Assembly (NCBI RefSeq): GCF_015057245.1
Contig: NZ_SVET01000025.1
Location: 1 to 27,745, forward strand
Source: Pseudobutyrivibrio ruminis
GTDB lineage: Bacteria > Bacillota > Clostridia > Lachnospirales > Lachnospiraceae
Reading direction: 5' to 3'
Length of the DNA stretch: 27,745 nucleotides
In this document: one piece after another, positions 1 to 7,561 of the stretch
Layout of the letters: the number at the start of each line of letters is the position of its first letter
Numbering within the stretch: the first letter of the stretch is position 1
The notes under the pieces: model-generated
Databases searched by the model: none
Seen by the model: the letters and a program-made list of their open reading frames with translations, nothing else
Told to the model about the DNA's origin: nothing
Position numbers and translations under genes: made by a program

Positions 1-370
1 ATTATTTCTATCTAAATGACATTGGGACGGCGGCAGCAGTGGTCACTTGAAACAGGACGTTGAATGTGCCACGGTGCTCATCCATACAAATATCTCTTTT
101 ATAGTTCTACTTAACGAATGTAATATGAGCCCAAGGTACCATAGCTTTGAAAATCCATATTGTTAGTTATAATGTGTCCGTCCTAGCCTATACAGATTCA
201 GAAAAAGTTCATCCCGCAATAAGACACCTGCTGAATGCTCACCTTTTGCGTCAAGAAAAACTATAATACTCGCGAAATCGTTACATACTGACAGTGGTGC
301 GGCGTGGCCCAGGGGAAGCCCAAGATATATTTCATTTGGGATTAGTTGGATGGTGGCACGAAAAACACTC
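1..370. other. Gene-free stretch of unusual composition
   Basis: I find no gene of convincing length on either strand and no recognisable tRNA, rRNA, tmRNA, RNase P, SRP or 6S signature. By hand count 1-360 is about 42% G+C, close to the coding sequence here and well above the A+T-rich spacers elsewhere in the window. It could be a decayed gene, the edge of a foreign insert, or poor sequence at a contig end. It is not assigned a function. Confidence 0.5.
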
Positions 371-373
371 CAC

Positions 374-402
374 TTGATTTACCTATTTACCTAGGATATT
401 AT
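374..402 (+). promoter_or_regulatory. Promoter and operator of the Rrf2 regulator gene
   Basis: A -35 box TTGATT (374-379) and a -10 box TATTAT (397-402) are 17 bp apart. The spacer holds ACCTATTTACCTAG (381-394), the same spaced word ACCTAnnnACCTAG that occurs twice in the nifS promoter. An operator between -35 and -10 fits repression by the gene's own product. The predicted start site is close to the ribosome site (TAAGGAGGTA, 411-420), so the leader would be very short. Confidence 0.65.
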
Positions 403-424
403 AGTGTTATTAAGGAGGTACGAT

Positions 425-829
425 ATGTTTAGTACTAAAGGTAGATATGCACTTCGTGTAATGATTGACTTGGCGCAGCAAGATAGCGAGGCTTACATTC
501 CGCTTAAGGATATTGCTGAGCGTCAGGATATTTCTAAGAAGTATTTGGAAATAATAGTTAAGGAATTGGTTAAGGGTGGCCTTGTGGCTGGTGTCAGCGG
601 TAAAGGCGGTGGATATAGACTTACTAGAAAGCCTGAGGAATATTCTATTGGTGAGATTATAGAATTACTTGAAGGCAGCCTTGCTCCTGTGGCTTGCTTG
701 GCCGACGGTGCAAAAGACTGCCCTCGTGAAGGTGTTTGTAAAACTCTTCCTATGTGGACCGAGTTTTATTTGTTAGAACGTGATTTCTTCTATGGAAAGA
801 AACTTAGTGATCTTGTAAACGAAGCTTAG
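425..829 (+). CDS. iscR: Rrf2/IscR-family Fe-S-sensing transcriptional regulator
   Basis: This 134-residue protein is a winged-helix DNA-binding regulator of the Rrf2 family, probably controlling iron-sulfur cluster assembly. The N-terminus (FSTKGRYALRVMIDLA) is typical, followed by the helix-turn-helix and the glycine-rich wing (GVSGKGGGYRLTR, about 56-68). Three cysteines, C91, C99 and C105, match the cluster-ligand region of IscR, though the first spacing (CX7C) is longer than the usual CX5C. The start at 425 is chosen because AAGGAGG lies just upstream; an earlier in-frame start at 404 lies before that site. The gene converges on nifU with a few bases of overlap. It could instead be a cysteine-sensing CymR type, but the Cys triad and nifSU neighbours favour IscR. 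Confidence 0.88.
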   Translation: MFSTKGRYALRVMIDLAQQDSEAYIPLKDIAERQDISKKYLEIIVKELVKGGLVAGVSGKGGGYRLTRKPEEYSIGEIIELLEGSLAPVACLADGAKDCPREGVCKTLPMWTEFYLLERDFFYGKKLSDLVNEA

Positions 830-1263
830 TTTACATGGCAAGCTTCACAATCATGCTCTTCAGGAAAATCTGCTGGATCGTACTCTATGTCATTTTTGTC
901 GTAGTAGTCCTTTACAGCAGATTTTATTGCTTCTTCAGCAAGAACTGAACAGTGTAGCTTGTGTGGTGGAAGTCCATCTAAAGCTTCTGTTACGGCTTTG
1001 TTGGTGAGCTGTAAAGCTTCTGATACCGGCTTTCCCATAATGAGCTCTGTAGCCATTGAGCTTGATGCAATGGCGCTGCCACATCCAAATGTCTCAAACT
1101 TAACATCATCAATTATCTGTTCGTCATTAATCTTAAGATATATTTTCATGATATCGCCGCAAACAGGATTTCCTACTTCACCTATTCCATCGGCGTCTTC
1201 AATAACTCCTACATTTCTTGGGTTTCTAAAATGGTCCATGACCTTTTCACTATATAATGCCAT
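826..1263 (-). CDS. nifU: Fe-S cluster assembly scaffold, NifU/IscU type
   Basis: A 145-residue scaffold on which [2Fe-2S] clusters are built from sulfur supplied by the cysteine desulfurase encoded just upstream. The three conserved cluster cysteines are visible: C35 in NPVCGD (with D37), C61 in TFGCGSAIASSS and C105 in KLHCSVLAEE. The N-terminus (YSEKVMDHFRNPRNVG) is the family signature. It has only the IscU domain; there is no ferredoxin or C-terminal Nfu domain. The short tail HDCEACHVN adds two more cysteines. It follows nifS by 26 bp with its own AAGGAG site, and its stop overlaps the end of the convergent regulator gene. Confidence 0.95.
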   Translation of the reverse strand: MALYSEKVMDHFRNPRNVGVIEDADGIGEVGNPVCGDIMKIYLKINDEQIIDDVKFETFGCGSAIASSSMATELIMGKPVSEALQLTNKAVTEALDGLPPHKLHCSVLAEEAIKSAVKDYYDKNDIEYDPADFPEEHDCEACHVN

Positions 1264-1289
1264 CTTTCTACTCCTTCTCTCTTGTGTTT

Positions 1290-2498
1290 TTAAGCAATTT
1301 CTTTGTGCTCTGCAAATACGTGATTTCTCTTGCCGCTAATTAAATCACCCCAGAATGGTGAAAAGCTTCTAAGGTACTCAATCACCTCTGATACAGATTT
1401 GATAATGTAGTCCACCTGCTCTTCTGTTGCATCCTCGCCAAGTGAGATTCTTAGTGAACCGTGAGCTACCTCGTGTGGTCTGCCGATTGCAAGAAGTACA
1501 TGGCTTGGGTCTAATGAGCCTGATGTACAGGCAGAGCCCGATGAAACTGCTACGCCCTTGTCGTCTAGTAGTAATAAAAGTGATTCTCCCTCAATTCCCT
1601 CGAAACAGAAGTTAACATTTGATGTAACTCTAGCGTGTCTGTCTCCATTTAACTCTGAATATGGAATCTGAGATAATCCCTGGATAAGTCTTTCCTGAAG
1701 AGGTGCAAGATGCTCGTTGTTTGCGTCAATATTTGCAACAGCATCCTCAAGTGCAACTGTAAGTCCTACAATGCCTGCAAGGTTTTCTGTGCCTGCTCTC
1801 TTTCCTCTTTCCTGAGCCCCACCGTAGATTACGTTAGACACTGGGATACCGCCCTTTACATAAAGAACTCCTACACCCTTTGGTCCATGGAACTTGTGAG
1901 CTGAAATTGAAAGCATATCAATATTCTGCTCTTCAACATTGATGTGAACATGGCTAATAGCCTGAACTGCATCTGTATGGAACCATACCTTCTTCTCACG
2001 ACAGATTCTTCCGATTTCTGCGATTGGTTGGATTGTTCCGATCTCGTTGTTGGCATACATGATAGTAACAAGTGCTGTATCCTCACGAATCGCATCCTCG
2101 ATTTCCTTTGGATCTACCACACCATTCTCATGCACATCTACAAGTGTGATTTCAAAGCCTTCCTTTTCCAACGCCTGAAGTGTATGAAGCACTGCATGAT
2201 GTTCAAACTTCGAAGAAATGATATGCTTCTTCCCCTTCTTTGCACCTGCTTTTGCGGCAGACATGATTGCCTGATTATCTGCCTCACTTCCGCCTGATGT
2301 AAAATATATTTCTCTAGGCTTCGCACCTAAAATGGCTGCCACCTTTTCTCTTGATTCCTCTAATACTTCCTTTGCCTTCTGACCTACCGAATAAAGGCTT
2401 GATGGATTTCCATAAACTTCTGTGAAATATGGAAGCATGGCATCCACTACTTTTTTACTAACAGCTGTTGTCGCTGCATTATCTGCATATACAAACAT
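1290..2498 (-). CDS. nifS: Cysteine desulfurase, NifS/IscS type
   Basis: A 402-residue PLP enzyme that turns L-cysteine into alanine and a protein-bound persulfide for Fe-S clusters and probably other sulfur uses. Visible landmarks are the N-terminal YADNAATT, the cofactor-stacking His101 (KFEHHAV), D176 (HTDAVQ), the PLP lysine K202 (SAHKFHGPKG), and the catalytic cysteine C324 in SSGSACTSGSLDPSHVL, a class I active-site loop. Length and all key residues are normal. It is first in an operon with nifU, behind a promoter carrying two copies of the putative IscR word. The tail after residue 378 (PFWGDLISGKRNHVFAEHKE) extends slightly beyond the core fold. Confidence 0.96.
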   Translation of the reverse strand: MFVYADNAATTAVSKKVVDAMLPYFTEVYGNPSSLYSVGQKAKEVLEESREKVAAILGAKPREIYFTSGGSEADNQAIMSAAKAGAKKGKKHIISSKFEHHAVLHTLQALEKEGFEITLVDVHENGVVDPKEIEDAIREDTALVTIMYANNEIGTIQPIAEIGRICREKKVWFHTDAVQAISHVHINVEEQNIDMLSISAHKFHGPKGVGVLYVKGGIPVSNVIYGGAQERGKRAGTENLAGIVGLTVALEDAVANIDANNEHLAPLQERLIQGLSQIPYSELNGDRHARVTSNVNFCFEGIEGESLLLLLDDKGVAVSSGSACTSGSLDPSHVLLAIGRPHEVAHGSLRISLGEDATEEQVDYIIKSVSEVIEYLRSFSPFWGDLISGKRNHVFAEHKEIA

Positions 2499-2540
2499 AA
2501 CTACTACCTTTCTTTAACATTATTCTAAGTTGCTCCTTTT

Positions 2541-2598
2541 ACCTAGTAACCTAGTCTGTTAATGAAGATATCACCAAATACCTACTAGGTCAATAGGT
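2541..2598 (-). promoter_or_regulatory. nifS-nifU promoter with two putative IscR operators
   Basis: Read on the minus strand, -35 TTGACC (2593-2588) and -10 TATCTT (2570-2565) are 17 bp apart. The word ACCTATTGACCTAG (minus strand, 2598-2585) covers the -35 region, and ACCTAGTAACCTAG lies downstream on the plus strand at 2541-2554. Also 2580-2590 reads ACCTA-C-TAGGT, a perfect inverted repeat. The same ACCTAnnnACCTAG occurs in the promoter of the Rrf2 regulator, so autoregulation and nifSU control by one protein is inferred. Confidence 0.65.
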
Positions 2599-2636
2599 GT
2601 TTGGTTCTTTTATGCTTATTAAGAAATCTTCTCATT

Positions 2637-2668
2637 AAACAAGAGATGCTAAATTGCATCTCTTGTTT
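2637..2668 (-). terminator. Hairpin overlapping the thiN stop codon
   Basis: A perfect 13-bp stem, AAACAAGAGATGC with GCATCTCTTGTTT, encloses a 6-nt loop. The thiN stop codon lies at the junction of stem and loop. On the minus strand the stem ends in GTTT, with only a short T-run, so it is a plausible but not ideal intrinsic terminator for the eight-gene operon. Confidence 0.6.
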
Positions 2669-3323
2669 CACACACTATTAAATATCCTTCTTTTAATGTA
2701 ATGCTACCAACCGATTCTATTAGTTCGTTACTAACTGTCAAAGTATTAAACCCTTCTATAGTGGCATTTTCCAAAGGATATTTGAATCCTGTCATGGTCA
2801 CTCCAGCAGCCTTGCCTCCATAAGGGAATATCGAAACATAATGACCAAATTGGGCTCCCTCTCCCTCTCTGGAAAGATCAAGAACCTGCCCGGCCGAAAT
2901 CATTTGAATGTAATTATACTCATCTACAATTACAACCTTACGCTGTTTCAGGCAGCCCATACCAAGAAGATTTACATTTCCAAGGAAGTGATCCAGGCGT
3001 TTGCCTGTGCCTCCTAAAATATAAATAAACTCCCCGAAGGAAGTTTTATGAATTGCTATATTTACGGCTGCTTCAATATCTGTATCATCCTTTACAGGAT
3101 TGAGCTTGATTACCTCGGCATTGCTATGCTGAAGCTTTTCGTATGCTTCCCTAGATATTGAATCAAAATCTCCAATCACTATATCAGGCTCTAAGCCAAT
3201 GGCAAGACAGTTTTCATAACCACTGTCACATGCCATTATGCTTAATGAAGATTTATCTAGCCTATCAATGAATTCTTTTGCAAAGCTTGTATTGATGCTA
3301 CCGCCACCAATTATAACTATCAT
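2649..3323 (-). CDS. thiN: Thiamine pyrophosphokinase
   Basis: A 224-residue cytosolic kinase that transfers a pyrophosphate group from ATP to thiamine, giving thiamine diphosphate. Family motifs are present: GDFDS (51-55), VKDDTD (77-82) and GGTGKRLDHFLGN (104-116), with a C-terminal all-beta thiamine-binding part. Length is normal. Its ATG overlaps the rpe stop as ATGA, so translation is probably coupled. It is the last gene of the operon and ends in a hairpin. Pairing with rpe and rsgA is common in Firmicutes; thiamine diphosphate is the cofactor of transketolase, which shares substrates with Rpe. Confidence 0.93.
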   Translation of the reverse strand: MIVIIGGGSINTSFAKEFIDRLDKSSLSIMACDSGYENCLAIGLEPDIVIGDFDSISREAYEKLQHSNAEVIKLNPVKDDTDIEAAVNIAIHKTSFGEFIYILGGTGKRLDHFLGNVNLLGMGCLKQRKVVIVDEYNYIQMISAGQVLDLSREGEGAQFGHYVSIFPYGGKAAGVTMTGFKYPLENATIEGFNTLTVSNELIESVGSITLKEGYLIVCETRDAI

Positions 3324-3979
3324 CGCATTTTCTCCATAAGAGCTTCAACGTTTGCTGAAATATCGCCGTTAAACACAGCTGAGCCAGCTACGATAATATT
3401 GGCTCCTGCATCTAAAGCATCATCAATAGTGTCTTTATTAATGCCACCATCAACTTCAATATCAATCTTTAATCCCTTTTGATTTAAAAGCTGTGATAGC
3501 TCTCTTACTTTATCAAGTGTGTATGGAATCAATGACTGTCCTCCAAAACCTGGATTGACTGTCATGATAAGAACCATATCTACCTTTTCCAAAACATGGC
3601 TAATTGCACTAAGTGGAGTTGCTGGATTGATTGCTACACCGGCCATAGCACCACTGGCCTTAATCAATTCAATCGTTGCATCCAAATGCTTGCATGCCTC
3701 AGCGTGGACTGTAATAATATCTGCTCCTGCCTCAGCAAAATCCTTAACGTAACGCTCAGGATCTACTATCATCAAATGCACATCCATCATTCTGTCTGTG
3801 TATTTACGAATTGTTTTTAGAACAGGAAGTCCAAAGCTGATGCTTGGCACAAAAACTCCGTCCATTACATCGAAATGAACATACTGTGCTCCAGCCTCAT
3901 CAATGACTTCTAGCTGTTGTTTTAAAATTCCAAAATCCGCTGACAAAATTGAAGGTGCTAAACATTTTTCCATAATCAT
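3320..3979 (-). CDS. rpe: Ribulose-phosphate 3-epimerase
   Basis: A 219-residue TIM-barrel enzyme of the pentose phosphate pathway that interconverts ribulose 5-phosphate and xylulose 5-phosphate. Motifs include APSILSADF (8-16), the metal/acid-base region YVHFDVMDG with H35 and D37, DVHLMI with H68, VNPGFGGQ (141-148), and DGGIN around D178. Start 3979 shares one base with the rsgA stop (TAATG); an internal ATG at 3973 is also possible. The gene is translationally coupled on both sides, between rsgA and thiN. Confidence 0.95.
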   Translation of the reverse strand: MIMEKCLAPSILSADFGILKQQLEVIDEAGAQYVHFDVMDGVFVPSISFGLPVLKTIRKYTDRMMDVHLMIVDPERYVKDFAEAGADIITVHAEACKHLDATIELIKASGAMAGVAINPATPLSAISHVLEKVDMVLIMTVNPGFGGQSLIPYTLDKVRELSQLLNQKGLKIDIEVDGGINKDTIDDALDAGANIIVAGSAVFNGDISANVEALMEKMR

Positions 3980-4866
3980 TACCTGTATTTATTATTCCTT
4001 TCATTAACCATTTCAGAATAAATCTGAAGGTAGTTCTCGTATCTGCTGGCTGCGATTTCGCCAGATGCCACAGCATCTTTTACACCACAGCTTGGCTCCT
4101 TGTCATGAGCGCAGCCTGTAAATTTACAACAAGATGCTGGCTCTATGAACTCAGGAAATAAGGTATATAAATCCACAGGCTCAATCTTTGGTACAAACAA
4201 AGATGAGAAACCTGGTGTGTCCATAATGAATGTGTCGTCACCTAAATATAAAAGCTCGGAATGACGTGTCGTATGTTTTCCTCTACCAATTTTTTCAGAA
4301 ACCTCTCCTGTTTCCATTGTCTGGCCTTCAGTCAGTTTATTGACTATGGAGCTTTTGCCAACACCGGATGGTCCTGCAACGGTAGATGTTTTGCCTTTTA
4401 ATATTTCTCGAATGCCATCTATGCCCTCGTCGTTTTTTGCAGAACAGAAAATAACCTTGTATCCTGCATTTTCGTAAGTAGCTCGCATTCTTTCTTCAAA
4501 GCCCTCGTCTGCTATGTCTTCCTTGTTGAAGCAAATGACGATAGGCAAATCCTGCTCCTCCATCATACACAAGAATCTGTCTAAAAGATTGAGATTTGGC
4601 TCAGGATTTTTAGTTGCAAAAATGAGCAATGCTTGATCAACATTTGCAACAGCCGGTCTGATAAGCTCAGACTTTCGCGGCAAAATGCTTATAACATTGC
4701 CCGTCATTTCCTCGGAAGAGATGACGTCAATTGTAACGTCATCTCCTACCAAAGGCTTTATTTTATCTTTTCTGAAGGCCCCCTTGGCCTTACACTCGTA
4801 TACACCCTGGTCCTCCACGTATACGTAGTAGAACCCGGCGATACCTTTAATTATTTTTCCTGTCAT
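3979..4866 (-). CDS. rsgA: Ribosome small-subunit-dependent GTPase A
   Basis: A 295-residue circularly permuted GTPase that checks late maturation of the 30S subunit. Order in the protein is an OB fold (1-70), then the G4 motif NKED (114-117), then the G1 P-loop GPSGVGKS (165-172), then G3 DTPG (216-219). The G4-G1-G3 order is diagnostic of this family. The C-terminal zinc knuckle is present with C247, C252, H254 and C260. It overlaps the kinase gene upstream and rpe downstream by single bases (TAATG). In B. subtilis the homologue is a PrkC target, which makes its place beside the kinase functionally sensible here. Confidence 0.95.
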   Translation of the reverse strand: MTGKIIKGIAGFYYVYVEDQGVYECKAKGAFRKDKIKPLVGDDVTIDVISSEEMTGNVISILPRKSELIRPAVANVDQALLIFATKNPEPNLNLLDRFLCMMEEQDLPIVICFNKEDIADEGFEERMRATYENAGYKVIFCSAKNDEGIDGIREILKGKTSTVAGPSGVGKSSIVNKLTEGQTMETGEVSEKIGRGKHTTRHSELLYLGDDTFIMDTPGFSSLFVPKIEPVDLYTLFPEFIEPASCCKFTGCAHDKEPSCGVKDAVASGEIAASRYENYLQIYSEMVNERNNKYR

Positions 4867-6815
4867 TATTGCTCAACTGTACCCTGTATAGTTTCGGTTT
4901 TGGTTTCAGTTTGGTCATCAAGAGCTACTGTACTTCCATCTGATGCAGTAATTGTAGGAGTGTAAGTCAATGTAATAGTAAGTGAAGACTTTGGTGAATT
5001 GCTAATGTTGATTGCACCATTCTTTGGAATATTACCTGACTGGTTTGTCTCTGCAATTGAGTATGTGCATGGACCATCAAATGGGTTTGAAACTGTGTAG
5101 CTGTATGTAGTCTCTTTCTTGCCCTTGCTGATTACAAGTGTAATGCTTGTGTTTGGAGCAACCATTTCACCAGCTTCAATTGACTGGCTAATTACTGAAC
5201 CAGAAGCAACATCATCTGAGTATTCCTGTGTTGTGCTTGTAACAACGATTCCCTTTGCATCCAAAACTGTTGTAGCTTCAGCCTGAGAAAGACCAACTAC
5301 ACTTGGTACTGCAACTGTAGAATCTGAATCTGTTGAAGTAGATGATGAATTGTCATTGCTTGAGCTACTTGAGCTGCCAGAACTGCTTGAGCTACTAGAA
5401 TCTCCAGAGCTTGAGTCTGATGAGCTAGATGATGAATCATCTGAGCTGCTTGATGTATCTTCACCTGCAACAGTAAGTCTTAATGTATCCTTGAGAGAGA
5501 ACTCCTCGCCCTCTGCTACTGACTGATAGATAACAGTTCCATCTTCGTAATCGTCATTTTCCTCATATGAAACAACGATGTTATCCTCTGAATCAAGGCC
5601 AAGTTCTTCAAGCTGTTCAACTGCTGACTCGTATGATGAACCAACAACATTTACCATTGTTACTTTCTTTGCACCAAAATTGAAAACACCAAAAACATTT
5701 CCAAGAATTGCTACAAGAATAGCTACAATAGCAACACCAACGCCAATGCCTGCGAATGTCATGATTCTGTCCATCTTAGAATCTTCTTCATCCTCGTCAT
5801 CATCGTCATAGTATTCGTCATCATCATAGTATTCATCGTCATCATAGTACTCTTCTTCGTCATCATATTCATCGTCGAAGATAAGTGCTGCTGCTGCCTT
5901 CTTTGTAATAGATTCCTCTGTCTCAACAGGAACCTTTGGCATAACCTTTGTCTGACCAAGATCTGCCGCACCAACGATTGTAACGAAATCCTCATTAGGG
6001 CTAACAAGTGCTTTCTTTAAATCCATAAGCATATCAGAGATAGTTGGATATCTTCTATCTGGTGACTTCATTGTAGCCTTGAGGATGATTTTCTCAAGTG
6101 AAATAGGAAGGTCTGGTGCATATGCTGAAGGTGCTACCATCTCCTCCTGTAAATGCTGGATTGCGATTGCAACTGTATTGTCTCCATCGAATGGAACACG
6201 GCCTGTAACCATTTCGTACATAACAATACCCAGTGAGTAAATATCACTTTTTCCATCAACAAAACCGTTTCTAGCCTGCTCTGGTGATGAATAGTGAACT
6301 GAACCCATCACATCTGCGTGGATTGTGTTTGAGCTTGCTGCATGAGCAATACCAAAATCTGTAACCTTAACCTTTCCTTCTGTGGAAATGATAATGTTCT
6401 GAGGCTTGATATCACGATGGATAATGCCCTTTTGATGAGCAGCCTCGATACCACGTCCAACCTGGATGGCAATTGAGATAGCTTCCTTGAAATTGAGCTG
6501 TCCCTTTTTCTCGATGTATGTCTTGAGAGTAATACCCTCTACATACTCCATAACGATGAAGTACATTCCGTTTTCAGAACCTACATCATATATATTAACG
6601 ATATTTGGATGTTCAAGACCTGCTGCTGACTGAGCCTCAGTTCTGAACTTTGCTACAAATGTAGCATCCTCGGAAAATTCCTGCTTTAAAATCTTTATTG
6701 CAACTTCACGGCCAAGAATATGATCCTTTGCACGATAAACATCAGACATTCCGCCTGATCCAACTCTATCTATTACTTCATATCTATCTGCTATAAATAC
6801 GCCTTGTGTAATCAT
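4866..6815 (-). CDS. prkC: PASTA-domain Ser/Thr protein kinase, PrkC type
   Basis: A 649-residue membrane kinase that phosphorylates proteins on Ser/Thr in response to cell-wall muropeptides. The cytoplasmic kinase domain (about 11-270) has the glycine loop GSGGMSDV (19-26), K41, HRDIKPQN (133-140) and DFG (153-155). A very acidic stretch with repeated EYYDD units (313-346) precedes one membrane span (351-375). Outside lie a PASTA domain (384-450), a serine-rich linker (454-500), a second PASTA domain (501-566) and a beta-rich tail (569-649) I cannot name. Only two PASTA units are seen; three to four is usual in Firmicutes. Start 6815 is chosen because AAAGGAG sits just upstream, six codons after an earlier in-frame start. 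The partner phosphatase gene lies 26 bp upstream. Confidence 0.95.
   Translation of the reverse strand: MITQGVFIADRYEVIDRVGSGGMSDVYRAKDHILGREVAIKILKQEFSEDATFVAKFRTEAQSAAGLEHPNIVNIYDVGSENGMYFIVMEYVEGITLKTYIEKKGQLNFKEAISIAIQVGRGIEAAHQKGIIHRDIKPQNIIISTEGKVKVTDFGIAHAASSNTIHADVMGSVHYSSPEQARNGFVDGKSDIYSLGIVMYEMVTGRVPFDGDNTVAIAIQHLQEEMVAPSAYAPDLPISLEKIILKATMKSPDRRYPTISDMLMDLKKALVSPNEDFVTIVGAADLGQTKVMPKVPVETEESITKKAAAALIFDDEYDDEEEYYDDDEYYDDDEYYDDDDEDEEDSKMDRIMTFAGIGVGVAIVAILVAILGNVFGVFNFGAKKVTMVNVVGSSYESAVEQLEELGLDSEDNIVVSYEENDDYEDGTVIYQSVAEGEEFSLKDTLRLTVAGEDTSSSSDDSSSSSSDSSSGDSSSSSSSGSSSSSSNDNSSSTSTDSDSTVAVPSVVGLSQAEATTVLDAKGIVVTSTTQEYSDDVASGSVISQSIEAGEMVAPNTSITLVISKGKKETTYSYTVSNPFDGPCTYSIAETNQSGNIPKNGAINISNSPKSSLTITLTYTPTITASDGSTVALDDQTETKTETIQGTVEQ
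5796..5852 (-). repeat. 15-bp tandem repeat in the kinase juxtamembrane coding region
   Basis: The coding sequence for residues 322-340 of the kinase repeats a five-residue unit (EYYDD, with D/E variation) just inside the predicted membrane span. At DNA level this is an imperfect 15-bp tandem repeat, so copy number could change by slippage without shifting frame. Confidence 0.75.
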
Positions 6816-6841
6816 GTATTCTCCTTTATACAACCTATTTC

Positions 6842-7561
6842 TTATTCGATAATAATAACTGAAACATTGTCTTTGCCACCATTTGCATTGGCACGCTCAA
6901 CGAGCTTGTTTGCCCTGCTTTCAATGGTCTCCTCAGATGTGAGAATCTCATAGATTTCCTGATCCTCAACCATATTGGTCAATCCATCTGAGCAAAGAAG
7001 GATGTGTTCATTACCGCTGATTTCCACATCAAAATAATCTGGTGTAATAGTTTCCTCAGCTCCGATAGCTCGAGTAATCATGTTCTTACGTTTGTCATAT
7101 TTAGCATCGTCTTTATCTAACTCACCAGTTCTAACTAGTTCAGCAACAACAGAGTGGTCCTTTGTAACCTGCTTTAGCATTGCTCCATTAGCAACGTAGA
7201 GTCTACTATCACCCACATTTGCCACATAAAGATGTCCATCGAAAACAGTAGCTAAGACCAAAGTAGTCCCCATACCAGTTTTGCTAGAATCCTTATGAGA
7301 CTCTGTAAATATGCGATTGTTTGCTGTCTGAATAGCCTGCTCTAAGATTCGGACAGTCTCAAGCTCATTTGAATTGGTAATTGAATTAATTATGATTTCC
7401 ACGCATTTTGCAGAAGCATAATCACCTGCCAATTCTCCACCCATGCCATCGGCCACAATATAAAGGTTTGGAAGCTTTCCAACCCTTGCGTCAGATGCAT
7501 AGATAGTGTCTTGATTTACCTTTCTCTTGACACCGACATCAGTTTTTTCATAGCTTATCAT
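6842..7561 (-). CDS. prpC: PP2C-type protein Ser/Thr phosphatase, PrpC/Stp type
   Basis: A 239-residue metal-dependent phosphatase that reverses phosphorylation by the neighbouring PASTA kinase. The metal-binding motifs are visible: NQD (16-18), VADGMGGE with D38, GDSRLY in the middle, CSDGLTN, and the C-terminal GGKDNVSV. There is no signal peptide, so it acts in the cytoplasm. Its ATG shares a base with the rlmN stop (TAATG) and the kinase follows 26 bp later, so phosphatase and kinase are co-expressed. Length and motifs are normal. Confidence 0.95.
   Translation of the reverse strand: MISYEKTDVGVKRKVNQDTIYASDARVGKLPNLYIVADGMGGELAGDYASAKCVEIIINSITNSNELETVRILEQAIQTANNRIFTESHKDSSKTGMGTTLVLATVFDGHLYVANVGDSRLYVANGAMLKQVTKDHSVVAELVRTGELDKDDAKYDKRKNMITRAIGAEETITPDYFDVEISGNEHILLCSDGLTNMVEDQEIYEILTSEETIESRANKLVERANANGGKDNVSVIIIE

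Noticed and set aside
1..370. Structured RNA such as tmRNA, RNase P RNA or a riboswitch
   Set aside because: I looked for their conserved cores on both strands and found none; local G-rich and C-rich runs near 300-350 do not form a known pattern.
959..1339. Long plus-strand reading frame across nifU
   Set aside because: It lies antisense to a well-conserved gene with intact motifs, has no ribosome site and no protein-like motif.
1944..2297. Plus-strand reading frame across nifS
   Set aside because: It mirrors the codon pattern of nifS on the other strand; cysteine- and leucine-rich translation with no family features.
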